Below are positions 57,287 to 64,000 of a stretch of 64,000 bases of DNA, piece by piece (position 1 is the stretch's first letter; each line of letters opens with the position of its first letter). The DNA comes from WHSW01 sp963828755 (GTDB lineage Bacteria; Actinomycetota; Thermoleophilia; Solirubrobacterales; 70-9): positions 62,001-126,000 of the forward strand of contig CAWHFY010000013.1 of NCBI GenBank assembly GCA_963828755.1, in the 5' to 3' direction. The translations under genes were made by a program, and so were the position numbers. The notes under the pieces were generated by a model. That model was not told the origin of the DNA. It was given only the letters and a program-made list of their open reading frames with translations, and ran no database searches.

Positions 57287-58033
57287 ATGCGCCAGATCGT
57301 CAGCTTCGGCGGCGGCGGCTTCTCGATGGAGGCCGGCAACCCGCTGCTCGATGAATTCGTCCTCGAGCTCACCGGCAAGCGCCGGCCGAAGGTCTGCTTT
57401 CTGCCCTCCGCCAGCGGCGACGCCGACCACTACATCGTCCGGTTCTACCGCCACTTCTCCGCTGATCGCTGCGAGCCTTCGCACCTGTCCCTGTTTCGCC
57501 GCGAGCAGACACCAGTCGACCCGCGGGAGCACCTGCTCGCCCAGGACCTGATCTACGTCGGCGGCGGCTCGGTCACCAGCCTGATCGGGGTGTGGTGCGC
57601 CCACGGGATCGACGAGATCCTGCGCGAGTGCTGGAAGCGGGGCGTCGTGCTCTGCGGGCTGAGCGCAGGCTCGCTGTGCTGGTTCAGCGAGGGCGTCTCG
57701 ACCTTCCACGGCGCGGCGCAGCGGACCGAGGGCCTCGGCCTGCTGCCGTGGAGCAACACCGTCCACTACTCGAGCGAGCCGGCCCGCCGCGACGCGCTGT
57801 TCGCCTGGCTGCGCGACGGGATGGCGCCTGCCTACGCCGCCGACGACGGCGCTGCGCTGCACTTCATCGGCGACGAGGTCGCGCAGGTGGTCGCCTCACG
57901 TCCAGGAGCGCGCGCCTACCGGGTCGAGTTGCGCCACGGCCACGTGGTGACGACGCAGCTCGCCACCCGCTTTCTCGGCGACACTGCGTGCGTGCCGTTG
58001 ATCGAGCCGGTGGCCGCGTTGGCCGAGGCCTGA
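57287..58033 (+). CDS. Peptidase E-like protein (S51 family) 1
   Basis: 248 residues from ATG 57287 after GGAGGGAG. The S51 core is LIYVGGGSVTSLIGVW, then the serine nucleophile in VLCGLSAGSLCWF. The histidine comes in NTVHYSSEPAR. The fold is a class I glutamine-amidotransferase-like hydrolase; E. coli PepE cuts Asp-X dipeptides. It is followed by a second copy five bases later. Confidence 0.92.
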   Translation: MRQIVSFGGGGFSMEAGNPLLDEFVLELTGKRRPKVCFLPSASGDADHYIVRFYRHFSADRCEPSHLSLFRREQTPVDPREHLLAQDLIYVGGGSVTSLIGVWCAHGIDEILRECWKRGVVLCGLSAGSLCWFSEGVSTFHGAAQRTEGLGLLPWSNTVHYSSEPARRDALFAWLRDGMAPAYAADDGAALHFIGDEVAQVVASRPGARAYRVELRHGHVVTTQLATRFLGDTACVPLIEPVAALAEA

Positions 58034-58038
58034 GGCCG

Positions 58039-58867
58039 TTGACCGAGCGCAGCGCCACGGTGACGCCCGGCTCGCGGACGATCCTGGCGCTCGGCGGGCA
58101 TGAGTTCTCGCGCAAGCGCGGCAACGAGGCGCTGCGCGACTACATGCTCGCGCTCGCCGATGGGCCGCGCCCGAGGGTCTGCCTGCTGCCGACCGCGAGC
58201 GGCGACCCGGCGGACCAGATCGCCGCGTTCCGGGCGAGCCTCGGCGGCCTGTCGTGCGAGCTCTCCCACGTCTCGCTGTTCAGGCTCGAGACGGAGGCGG
58301 TGGACCTCGCCGACCACCTGCTCGCCCAGGACCTGATCTACGTCGGCGGCGGCAGCATGCTCAACTTGCTGGCGATCTGGCGCGCTCATGGGATCGACGA
58401 CGTCCTGCGCCGCTGCTGGGAGCGGGGCGTCGTCATGGTCGGCCAGAGCGCCGGCGCGATGTGCTGGTTCGAGTGGGGGATCACCCGCTCGGCCGGAGCC
58501 GCTCGGCCGGCGCCCGGACTTGGACTGATCTCCGGCACTCTCAGCGTCCACTACCACCGCGACCCCGACCGCCGCTCGCGGCTGTTGGACCAAGTCGCCG
58601 AGCTCGGCACCACCGGCTACGGGGTCGACGACGGCGCCGGGATCCTGATCCGCGGGGCCGAGGCCTGCAGCGCGGTCAGCGCCCACCGAGGACGCCGCTG
58701 TCTGGCGGGTGACCGTCGACGAGACCGGTCGCGCCGGCGAGGTCCGGATGGCCTCGACGCCGCTGCCGTCACCCAGGCCGGCGATCGATGAGCTCCCCGA
58801 CGACGTGGTCGAGATGCGCGAGCTGCGAAAGGCGGCGGCTAGGCGCGGGGCCGGGTCTCGCCGCTGA
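58039..58867 (+). CDS. Peptidase E-like protein (S51 family) 2 (frameshifted)
   Basis: About 275 residues from TTG 58039. LIYVGGGSMLNLLAIW and MVGQSAGAMCWFEWG with SVHYHRDPDRR are in register with copy 1. The two copies are roughly 40-50% alike by eye, so this is an old duplication. A shift near 58683 leads to DAAVWRVTVDETGRAGEVRM and a C-terminal helix ELPDDVVEMRELRKAAARRG that copy 1 lacks. Confidence 0.86.
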
Positions 58868-58943
58868 CCTGGTAGTTCAGGTACCAGGCGAGGTGCCGGG
58901 CGGCGTTGACACCCATCGACCACGGCGAGAGCAGTAGCTTCAT
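58839..58943 (-). CDS. Possible 34-residue small protein
   Basis: ATG 58943 gives MKLLLSPWSMGVNAARHLAW and YLNYQVSGETRPRA before TAG. It overlaps the end of peptidase E 2 on the other strand. No ribosome site or family is seen. The even hydrophobic-aromatic composition is unlike the shadows around it, so it may be real or the remnant of a longer gene. Confidence 0.3.
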   Translation of the reverse strand: MKLLLSPWSMGVNAARHLAWYLNYQVSGETRPRA

Positions 58944-59025
58944 CCATAATCGACTCTATCGACGGCGGCGGCGAAAAGGTGCGGTCGCCACGCCTTTTGT
59001 TGACCGAATAGGTAAGGCTTCACCA

Positions 59026-59358
59026 ATGAGCACGATCGTCGCCGGAGAGCGGGCCAGAGCCGAGCGGCTCGCCCAAGGCCCAGACGGCCCCGAAAACGCC
59101 CGAATCTGGGCGCTCGACCCCGCTTCGGCGGACGAGCCGAACGACTCGACCGGCGCCCTGGCCAGGGCGCTGGCGGAGTTCGAAGCCGAGGCGATCGGTC
59201 AACAACCCGAGCTGGTCGTGCTCGCCGACGACTCCGACGCGGCGCTCGCCGCGGCCCTGGTCGCGACCAAGCTGCTGATCGAGGTCGCGGCCACCGCGCC
59301 CGCAAGAGTCCCCTCATCCGTGAACGGGCGGTTGATCGCCCAGCTCACCGACGCCTAG
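59026..59358 (+). CDS. Small hypothetical protein before the nucleotide-sugar dehydrogenase
   Basis: 110 residues from ATG 59026. ENARIWALDPASADEPNDST and VVLADDSDAALAAALVATKLLIEVAATAPARVP suggest a Rossmann-like half, similar to the N-terminal unit of UDP-GlcNAc 2-epimerases, but it is too short for an enzyme. It ends 10 bases before the dehydrogenase, so it is co-transcribed. Possibly regulatory for the sugar pathway. Confidence 0.6.
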   Translation: MSTIVAGERARAERLAQGPDGPENARIWALDPASADEPNDSTGALARALAEFEAEAIGQQPELVVLADDSDAALAAALVATKLLIEVAATAPARVPSSVNGRLIAQLTDA

Positions 59359-59368
59359 ACTGGCCCCG

Positions 59369-60616
59369 ATGAGAGTGGGGATCATCGGGCTCGGCTACGT
59401 CGGCCTGCCGCTGGCGGTGGCGTTCGCCGAAAAGGGGCACGAGGTCAGCGGCCTCGACGTCTCCGAGCGGATCGTGGAGGGCCTCAACGCCGGCCACAGC
59501 CAGGTCGAGGACATCCCCGACGAGCGGCTCGCGGCGCTCGACGGTCGCCTGACCGCGACCACCGACGCGGCGGCGCTCGCCGCCTGCGACGCGATCCTGA
59601 TCTGCGTGCCGACCCCGCTCGCCAATCAGCGCGAGCCCGACCTGAGCTACATCGTCGCCGCCGGCGAGGCGATCGCCTCGAGCTTGCGGGCCGGCCAGCT
59701 GGTGGTGCTCGAGTCGACGACGTACCCGGGAACCACCCGCGAGCGCCTGCAGCCGATCCTCGAGCGCTCCGGGCTGAGCGCGGGCAGCGACTTCCACCTC
59801 GCCTTCTCGCCGGAGCGGATCGATCCGGGCCGCACCGACTTCACGATCGAGACGACGCCGAAGGTGGTCGGCGGTCTCACCCCGGCGTGCGCGGAGCGCG
59901 CCCGCGAGCTCTACGCCGAGATCTGCGACGAGGTCGTCGTCGTCACCACGCCCGAGGCGGCGGAGATGACGAAGCTGCTCGAGAACATCTTCCGCTCGGT
60001 CAACATCGCCCTCGTCAACGAGCTCGCGGTTCTCTGCGACCGGATGGGCATCGACACCTGGGAGGTCGTCGACGCCGCCGCGACCAAGCCATACGGGTTC
60101 ATGCGCTTCGAGCCCGGTCCGGGGATGGGCGGTCACTGCCTCCCGGTCGACCCGTTCTACCTGTCGTTCAAGGCGCGCGAATACGACTTCCCCGCCGAGT
60201 TCGTCGAACTCGCCGGCAAGGTCAACCAGCACCAGCCGCATTACTGCGTCGAGCGCGTCGTCCGGGCGCTCAACGACGTCGGCAAACCGGCCCGCGGCGC
60301 CCGCGTGCTGTTGCTCGGGGTCTCGTACAAGCGCGGGGTCGGTGACATGCGCGAGGCACCGGCGCTGAAGATCGCCCACCTGCTGCGCGTGCTCGGCGCC
60401 GAGGTCTCGTATCACGACCCCCACGTGGCCGAGTTGCCCGAGCTCGGACTCGAATCCGGCACGCTCACCGACCAGCTCGCCGGCTGCGACATCGCCTGCG
60501 TGATCACGGCCCACGGGGAGGTCGACTACGCCGAGGTCGCGGCGACGGCGCCCTTGGTGCTCGACTTCCGCGGCGCGACTCGCGGGCTCGACACCCAGAA
60601 CGTGATCCGCCTCTAG
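59369..60616 (+). CDS. Nucleotide-sugar dehydrogenase (UDP-GlcNAc/UDP-ManNAc 6-dehydrogenase type)
   Basis: 415 residues. NAD site VGIIGLGYVGLPLAVAFAEKGHEV. The catalytic cysteine lies in GPGMGGHCLPVDPFYLSFKA, and the substrate-binding part is LENIFRSVNIALVNELAVLCDRMGID. VLLLGVSYKRGVGDMREAPALKI is the C-terminal UDP-binding domain. The WbpA/TviB-like GHCLPVDP form suggests N-acetylated hexose rather than glucose. It supplies uronic sugars for surface polymers. Confidence 0.92.
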   Translation: MRVGIIGLGYVGLPLAVAFAEKGHEVSGLDVSERIVEGLNAGHSQVEDIPDERLAALDGRLTATTDAAALAACDAILICVPTPLANQREPDLSYIVAAGEAIASSLRAGQLVVLESTTYPGTTRERLQPILERSGLSAGSDFHLAFSPERIDPGRTDFTIETTPKVVGGLTPACAERARELYAEICDEVVVVTTPEAAEMTKLLENIFRSVNIALVNELAVLCDRMGIDTWEVVDAAATKPYGFMRFEPGPGMGGHCLPVDPFYLSFKAREYDFPAEFVELAGKVNQHQPHYCVERVVRALNDVGKPARGARVLLLGVSYKRGVGDMREAPALKIAHLLRVLGAEVSYHDPHVAELPELGLESGTLTDQLAGCDIACVITAHGEVDYAEVAATAPLVLDFRGATRGLDTQNVIRL

Positions 60617-60649
60617 CCGCGCGCGGCCGCGTCTCGTAACGTTGCGAGC

Positions 60650-61366
60650 GTGTTCGGGCGGCCATCGAAGACTCAGATCGGTGCCGACCGGCTGACGGTC
60701 GCGCTCGCCGCGGCGGCGGTCGGGACGGCGGGGACGGTCCTGGCCGGCCAGTTCGGGCGGATGGCGCGGCGGCGTATCGCCGAGGCCCGCACTGACGACG
60801 CGCCGGCGAGCGTGCTCGAGAGCGCCGAGCACGCGCTCGGGGCCGCGACGCAGGCGACCCAGGACTCGCTCAAGGTGGCGATCGAGGGTTACTCCGCGGC
60901 GCCGAAGGGCGAGACGATCTTGTTCAACATCCTCGGCGGGTTCAGCGGCTCGTTCGCGCTCATGCGCCTCTCCACCTGGGGCATCCGCAGCGGCTGGTGG
61001 CCGCTGGGGAACGTCCGCGTCGGCGGTCGCCATGTCCACCACTTCGTCCCCGGGATCCTGACCGCGTTCGGGACTGGCGCCGCCGGCCTGATCACCACCA
61101 GCGAGCGGCTCGAGAAGCTGCTCGCGGTCCCGTTCGGAGCCGGGATCGGGATGACCTTCGACGAGGCGGCGCTGCTGCTCGAGCTCGACGACGTCTATTG
61201 GAGCCGCGAGGGCTTGCTCAGCATCCAGCTCAGCCTCGGGATCGCCGGCGTCCTCGGTGCGGCGATCATCGCCCTGCGGATGCTTCGCGAGGGCGAGCGC
61301 GAGTCAGAGCAGGCCGGCCTGATTCCCGACGAGACGGGCGAGTACCGGGTCCCCGACTTCGCCTAG
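60650..61366 (+). CDS. Integral membrane protein, unknown function
   Basis: 238 residues from GTG 60650. About five hydrophobic helices (LTVALAAAAVGTAGTVLAG, GETILFNILGGFSGSFALM, VHHFVPGILTAFGTGAAGLI, FGAGIGMTFDEAALLLELDD, LLSIQLSLGIAGVLGAAIIAL). The HVHHFVPG and FDEAALLLELDDVYW motifs are conserved-looking polar sites in the membrane. The DE-rich turn may bind metal. No known family assigned. Confidence 0.68.
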   Translation: MFGRPSKTQIGADRLTVALAAAAVGTAGTVLAGQFGRMARRRIAEARTDDAPASVLESAEHALGAATQATQDSLKVAIEGYSAAPKGETILFNILGGFSGSFALMRLSTWGIRSGWWPLGNVRVGGRHVHHFVPGILTAFGTGAAGLITTSERLEKLLAVPFGAGIGMTFDEAALLLELDDVYWSREGLLSIQLSLGIAGVLGAAIIALRMLREGERESEQAGLIPDETGEYRVPDFA

Positions 61367-61847
61367 GGGAGCGCCAGGCGCCAGTGGTTGCAACGGAACG
61401 GGCTGCCGCGAAAGTCCGCTTCGATCTCACCGAGGAGCTCGAAGCCGAACTTGCGACAAAGCCCGTTCGACGGCCCGTTGCTGACGCCGGGGAAGGCGTG
61501 GACGGCGCCATAGGTGCCCTGCGCTCGTAGCGGTCGAGCAGGGCCGCCAGCGCCTCGCTACCGAGTCCGCGGCCGTGAAACTCGGCCAGCAGCATCCAGC
61601 CCACCTCCCAGAGCTCCGCGCCGTCGTGCTCGGAGCGCCAGACCCCGATCTGCCCGGCGTCCTCGCCGCCGTCGGTGACGATCTTCTGCCAGATGCCGTC
61701 GGCCGGGTCGGTGATCAGGCGCTTCGGGTGGACACGCTCGATCGCCTCGATCGGCCGCGGGCCGCCGAGCTCGGCCATGACCACCGGGTCGGTCTCGATC
61801 GCGATGCTGAAGTCGAGGTCGGCGTCCGTGTAGTCGACCAGCCGCAT
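61363..61847 (-). CDS. GNAT N-acetyltransferase (frameshifted)
   Basis: About 161 residues from ATG 61847. YTDADLDFSIAIETDPVVMAELGG is the GNAT opening; EVGWMLLAEFHGRGLGSEALAALL is the acetyl-CoA loop (RGLGSEA). A shift near 61505 leads to YGAVHAFPGVSNGPSNGLCRKFGFELLGE. The stop shares a CTAG with the convergent membrane-protein gene. The acceptor is unknown. Confidence 0.85.
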
Positions 61848-61854
61848 CGTCCGC

Positions 61855-62595
61855 TCAGGCGCCGGTGAGGTAGCGGCCGAACAGCTCGCCCGAGTCCTCG
61901 TCGGCCAGCAGCCACGCGAGTTCGAGCGCGCGCTCGTCCTCGGCCATCCCGGAGACCAGGCCGGGACCGACCCCGCCGCCGAGCTTCGGGGCGTGGGTCA
62001 CGAACAGCTCGTCGACCAGACCGGCCTCGATCAGCTGGCCGTGCAGCCGCGGGCCGCCCTCGCAGAGCAGCGAGCGAACGCCGCGCTCGCGCCGCAGCCA
62101 CGCGAGCAGCGCCGCGAGGTCGACGCCGTCGGGTTGGCGCAGGACGTGAACCGGGGTCTTCGTCTCCGGCACCGAGTCGGGCGACTCGGTCGCGATCAGC
62201 ACCTGGCCGTGGCCCTCGGCGAACAGCGGCGCGTCCCAGGGCAGCTCGAGGCGGCCGGAGACGATCGCCATCAGCGGGTCGGCGGGAAGCCCATCACGCG
62301 CGCGCTGCTCGCGCTTCGCCGGGTCGCCGACCACGCGGCCATAGCGCTCGGCCCGCATCGTCCCGGCGCCGATCATCACGGCGTCGACGCGGGTGCGCAG
62401 CCCGACCAGCATCGCGGTATCGGTCGCCGAGCCGATCGAGCCCGAGCGCCCCGCGATCGTTGCGTGGCCGTCGAGGGTGACGGCGAAGTTGGTGATCACG
62501 TAGGGACGGTCCTCGCGGGCCAGCGGGCTGAGATCGAGCGCGGCGACCTGGTCGGCGATCGTGGTCGGCGCGCAGTCGGGCAGCAGGCGAATCAC
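61855..62595 (-). CDS. RibD C-terminal / dihydrofolate-reductase-like reductase
   Basis: 246 residues from GTG 62595. PYVITNFAVTLDGHATIAGRSGSIGS, VDAVMIGAGTMRAERY and SLLCEGGPRLHGQLIEAGLVDELFVTHAPKLGGG are the RibD_C NADPH and substrate motifs. It lacks the deaminase half of RibD. It may reduce a pyrimidine in riboflavin synthesis or a related substrate. It overlaps rpiB by GTGA. Confidence 0.88.
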   Translation of the reverse strand: MIRLLPDCAPTTIADQVAALDLSPLAREDRPYVITNFAVTLDGHATIAGRSGSIGSATDTAMLVGLRTRVDAVMIGAGTMRAERYGRVVGDPAKREQRARDGLPADPLMAIVSGRLELPWDAPLFAEGHGQVLIATESPDSVPETKTPVHVLRQPDGVDLAALLAWLRRERGVRSLLCEGGPRLHGQLIEAGLVDELFVTHAPKLGGGVGPGLVSGMAEDERALELAWLLADEDSGELFGRYLTGA

Positions 62596-63038
62596 CGGCC
62601 GGCCTCGATCTCGGCAAGGTGGGCGACGTTCGCACGGTCGTCGTCGGCGTCGCTCGGGTGAGCGGCGAACCAGGCGTCGAGGATCTCGCTGAGCTCGGCC
62701 GTCGAGGTGGTGCGGAGGCTCAGCGCGAGCACGTTGGCGTCGTTCCACCGGCGCGCGCCGGTGGCGGTCGCCGCGTCGAGGCAGAGCGCCGCGCGCACCC
62801 CGTCGACCTTGTTGGCCGCGATCGAGGCACCGGTCCCGGTCCAGCAGCACACGATCGCCTGCTCGGCGCGCCCGTCGGCGACCTCCCGGGCGGCGGTCTC
62901 GCTCGCCCAGGCCCAGTCGGGACACTCGCCCTCGGCGAGCGCCCCGTGGGGGATCGGCTCGTGCCCGCGACGCCGCAATTCGGCAGCCACCGCCTCGGCG
63001 ACCCCGGTCCGTTCGTCTGCCGCGACAGCGATGCGCAC
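62592..63038 (-). CDS. rpiB: Ribose 5-phosphate isomerase B
   Basis: 148 residues from GTG 63038 (VRIAVAADERTGVAEAVAAEL). Interconverts ribulose- and ribose-5-phosphate. The active-site Cys lies in AIVCCWTGTGASIAANKVDGVRAALCLD, with the anion-binding loop GTGASIAANK. LSEILDAWFA is in the C-terminal part. An upstream ATG at 63062 is possible but overlaps the divergent gene. The RibD-like reductase follows with a GTGA overlap. Confidence 0.92.
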   Translation of the reverse strand: MRIAVAADERTGVAEAVAAELRRRGHEPIPHGALAEGECPDWAWASETAAREVADGRAEQAIVCCWTGTGASIAANKVDGVRAALCLDAATATGARRWNDANVLALSLRTTSTAELSEILDAWFAAHPSDADDDRANVAHLAEIEAGR

Positions 63039-63060
63039 GCGCCGATGGTAGTAATCGCGC

Positions 63061-64000
63061 ATGGAGCCAGGCGGCTTTCCGCGAATCGGGGACTACGGAT
63101 TCCTCTCCGACTGCCACACCGGAGCGCTGGTCGCGCCCGACGGCTCGGTCGAATGGATGTGCATTCCGCGCTTCGATTCGCCGAGCGTCTTCGGCGCGTT
63201 GCTCGACCGTGGCGCTGGGCGCTTCCGGCTCGGGCCACACGAGGCGGTCCCGGTGGCGCGGCGCTATCAGCCCGGCACCAACATCCTCGAGACGACCTGG
63301 GCGACGAAGACCGGTTGGCTGGTCGTCATCGACGCGCTCACGATCGGCCCGTGGCGTCCGCGCTCCGACGATCCGCACACCCGCCCGCCGCCCGACCTCG
63401 ACGCCGAGTGCGTGCTCGTGCGCGTCGCGACCTGCGTTCAGGGCGAGGTCCCGGTCGAGCTCACCTGCCACCCGCGCTTCGACTACTCGCGGGCCGAGCC
63501 CAGATGGGAGCTCGCCGACGACCGTCACTCCGCGACGACCCACGCCGAGGACCAACCGACCACCGTGTTGACCACCGACCTCAACCTCGGGCTCGAGATC
63601 GAGCGGGTCGAGGCTCGCCACCTCCTCAAGGACGGCGAGAGCTGCTTCGCGGCGCTGTCGTGGAGCGCCGATCCATGCGGGCCAACCACCTGCGCCGACG
63701 CCTTCGACCGGCTCGACCGCACGGCCGAGTACTGGCGGCGGTGGCTCGCCAACGGCGAGTTCCCCGATCACCCGTGGCGGATCCACCTGCAGCGCTCGGC
63801 CCTGACCCTCAAGGGCCTCACGTATGCGCCCTCCGGCGCGCTCATCGCCGCGCTGAGCACCTCGCTGCCCGAGACGCCGGGCGGGGAGCGCAACTGGGAC
63901 TACCGCTATACCTGGATCCGGGATGCCAGCTTCACGCTCTGGTCGATGCACGTGCTCGGGCTCGACGAGGAGGCCGACGACTTCGCGCGCTTCATCGGCG
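63061..64000 (+). CDS. Glycoside hydrolase family 15 enzyme, N-terminal part (cut by window edge)
   Basis: 313 residues seen. FPRIGDYGFLSDCHTGALVAPDGSVEWMCIPRFDSPSVFG is the GH15 N-terminal domain. RNWDYRYTWIRDASFTLWSM begins the catalytic (alpha/alpha)6 barrel. This form is shared by actinobacterial trehalases and glucoamylases. The two catalytic glutamates lie outside the window, so trehalase versus glucoamylase cannot be decided. It is divergent from rpiB. Confidence 0.92.
   Translation, partial: MEPGGFPRIGDYGFLSDCHTGALVAPDGSVEWMCIPRFDSPSVFGALLDRGAGRFRLGPHEAVPVARRYQPGTNILETTWATKTGWLVVIDALTIGPWRPRSDDPHTRPPPDLDAECVLVRVATCVQGEVPVELTCHPRFDYSRAEPRWELADDRHSATTHAEDQPTTVLTTDLNLGLEIERVEARHLLKDGESCFAALSWSADPCGPTTCADAFDRLDRTAEYWRRWLANGEFPDHPWRIHLQRSALTLKGLTYAPSGALIAALSTSLPETPGGERNWDYRYTWIRDASFTLWSMHVLGLDEEADDFARFIG

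Noticed and set aside
61855..63951. A 698-residue minus-strand frame covering the RibD-like gene and more
   Set aside because: Its N-terminal two-thirds is antisense to rpiB's other frame and to the GH15 gene; only the C-terminal 246 residues are a real protein.

Overview
The window is about 64 kb of very GC-rich DNA from an actinobacterium. Several traits point to class Thermoleophilia (Solirubrobacterales or a relative). These are the high GC, many GTG and TTG starts, GTGA/ATGA/TGATG overlaps, PspC-type sensor kinases, short secreted proteins with glycine/serine/aspartate-rich tails, a SigB-like partner-switching cluster, and menaquinone with a Rieske/cytochrome b complex. No marker here fixes the genus, so the placement is inference.

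The left end is the chromosomal origin region. gyrA (cut by the window edge), gyrB, a DciA-like DUF721 gene, recF, dnaN and dnaA read leftwards. rpmH, rnpA, yidD, yidC, jag (khpB), rsmG, parA and parB read rightwards. The dnaN-dnaA gap holds an AT-rich stretch and two DnaA-box-like sites. Next come pdxH, tRNA-Ile(GAT), small SRPBCC and DUF1801 genes, a bifunctional nuclease, and a PspC / toast-rack / PspC-kinase / LuxR-regulator cassette (15.5-18.9 kb).

The middle (18.9-32.7 kb) carries ddl joined in frame to an aminotransferase, an ArsR-SRPBCC pair with a compact promoter-operator, an FAD oxidoreductase, a phosphodiesterase-GtrA-membrane protein operon, a secreted M1 metallopeptidase, a YmdB-type phosphoesterase and an ABC exporter. 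From 32.8 to 36.2 kb is a tetrapyrrole operon: hemB, a fused siroheme-decarboxylase-like gene, and hemL. From 36.3 to 39.9 kb an OmpR-type two-component system lies between small exported acidic proteins. From 39.9 to 45.2 kb is a respiratory block: qcrA, a b6-type qcrB, a qcrC with subunit IV fused to cytochrome c, menG and a polyprenyl synthase. dCTP deaminase, tatA and tatC follow.

A tRNA-Lys(CTT) gene at 48.9 kb begins a roughly 0.8-kb islet that ends in a decayed copy of the tRNA 3' half. It holds one intact and one internally deleted SnoaL-like gene. Then comes a stress block (50.6-54.6 kb): a SigB-like sigma factor with a SigB-type promoter, an RsbW-like kinase, two STAS antagonists, and CBS and DUF2294 proteins. 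The right end has a large secreted hydrolase, two tandem peptidase E genes, a nucleotide-sugar dehydrogenase, a GNAT enzyme, a RibD-C reductase, rpiB and the start of a GH15 gene.

Many genes that should be intact, including recF, dnaA, hemB, qcrB and the sigma factor, carry single-base frameshifts. About thirty can be counted, and most fit one extra base. This looks like an uncorrected long-read assembly rather than gene decay. For these genes the coordinates give the outer limits of the repaired gene. No gene-free stretch reaches 300 bases. The longest is the roughly 215-base gap upstream of the sigma-factor gene.
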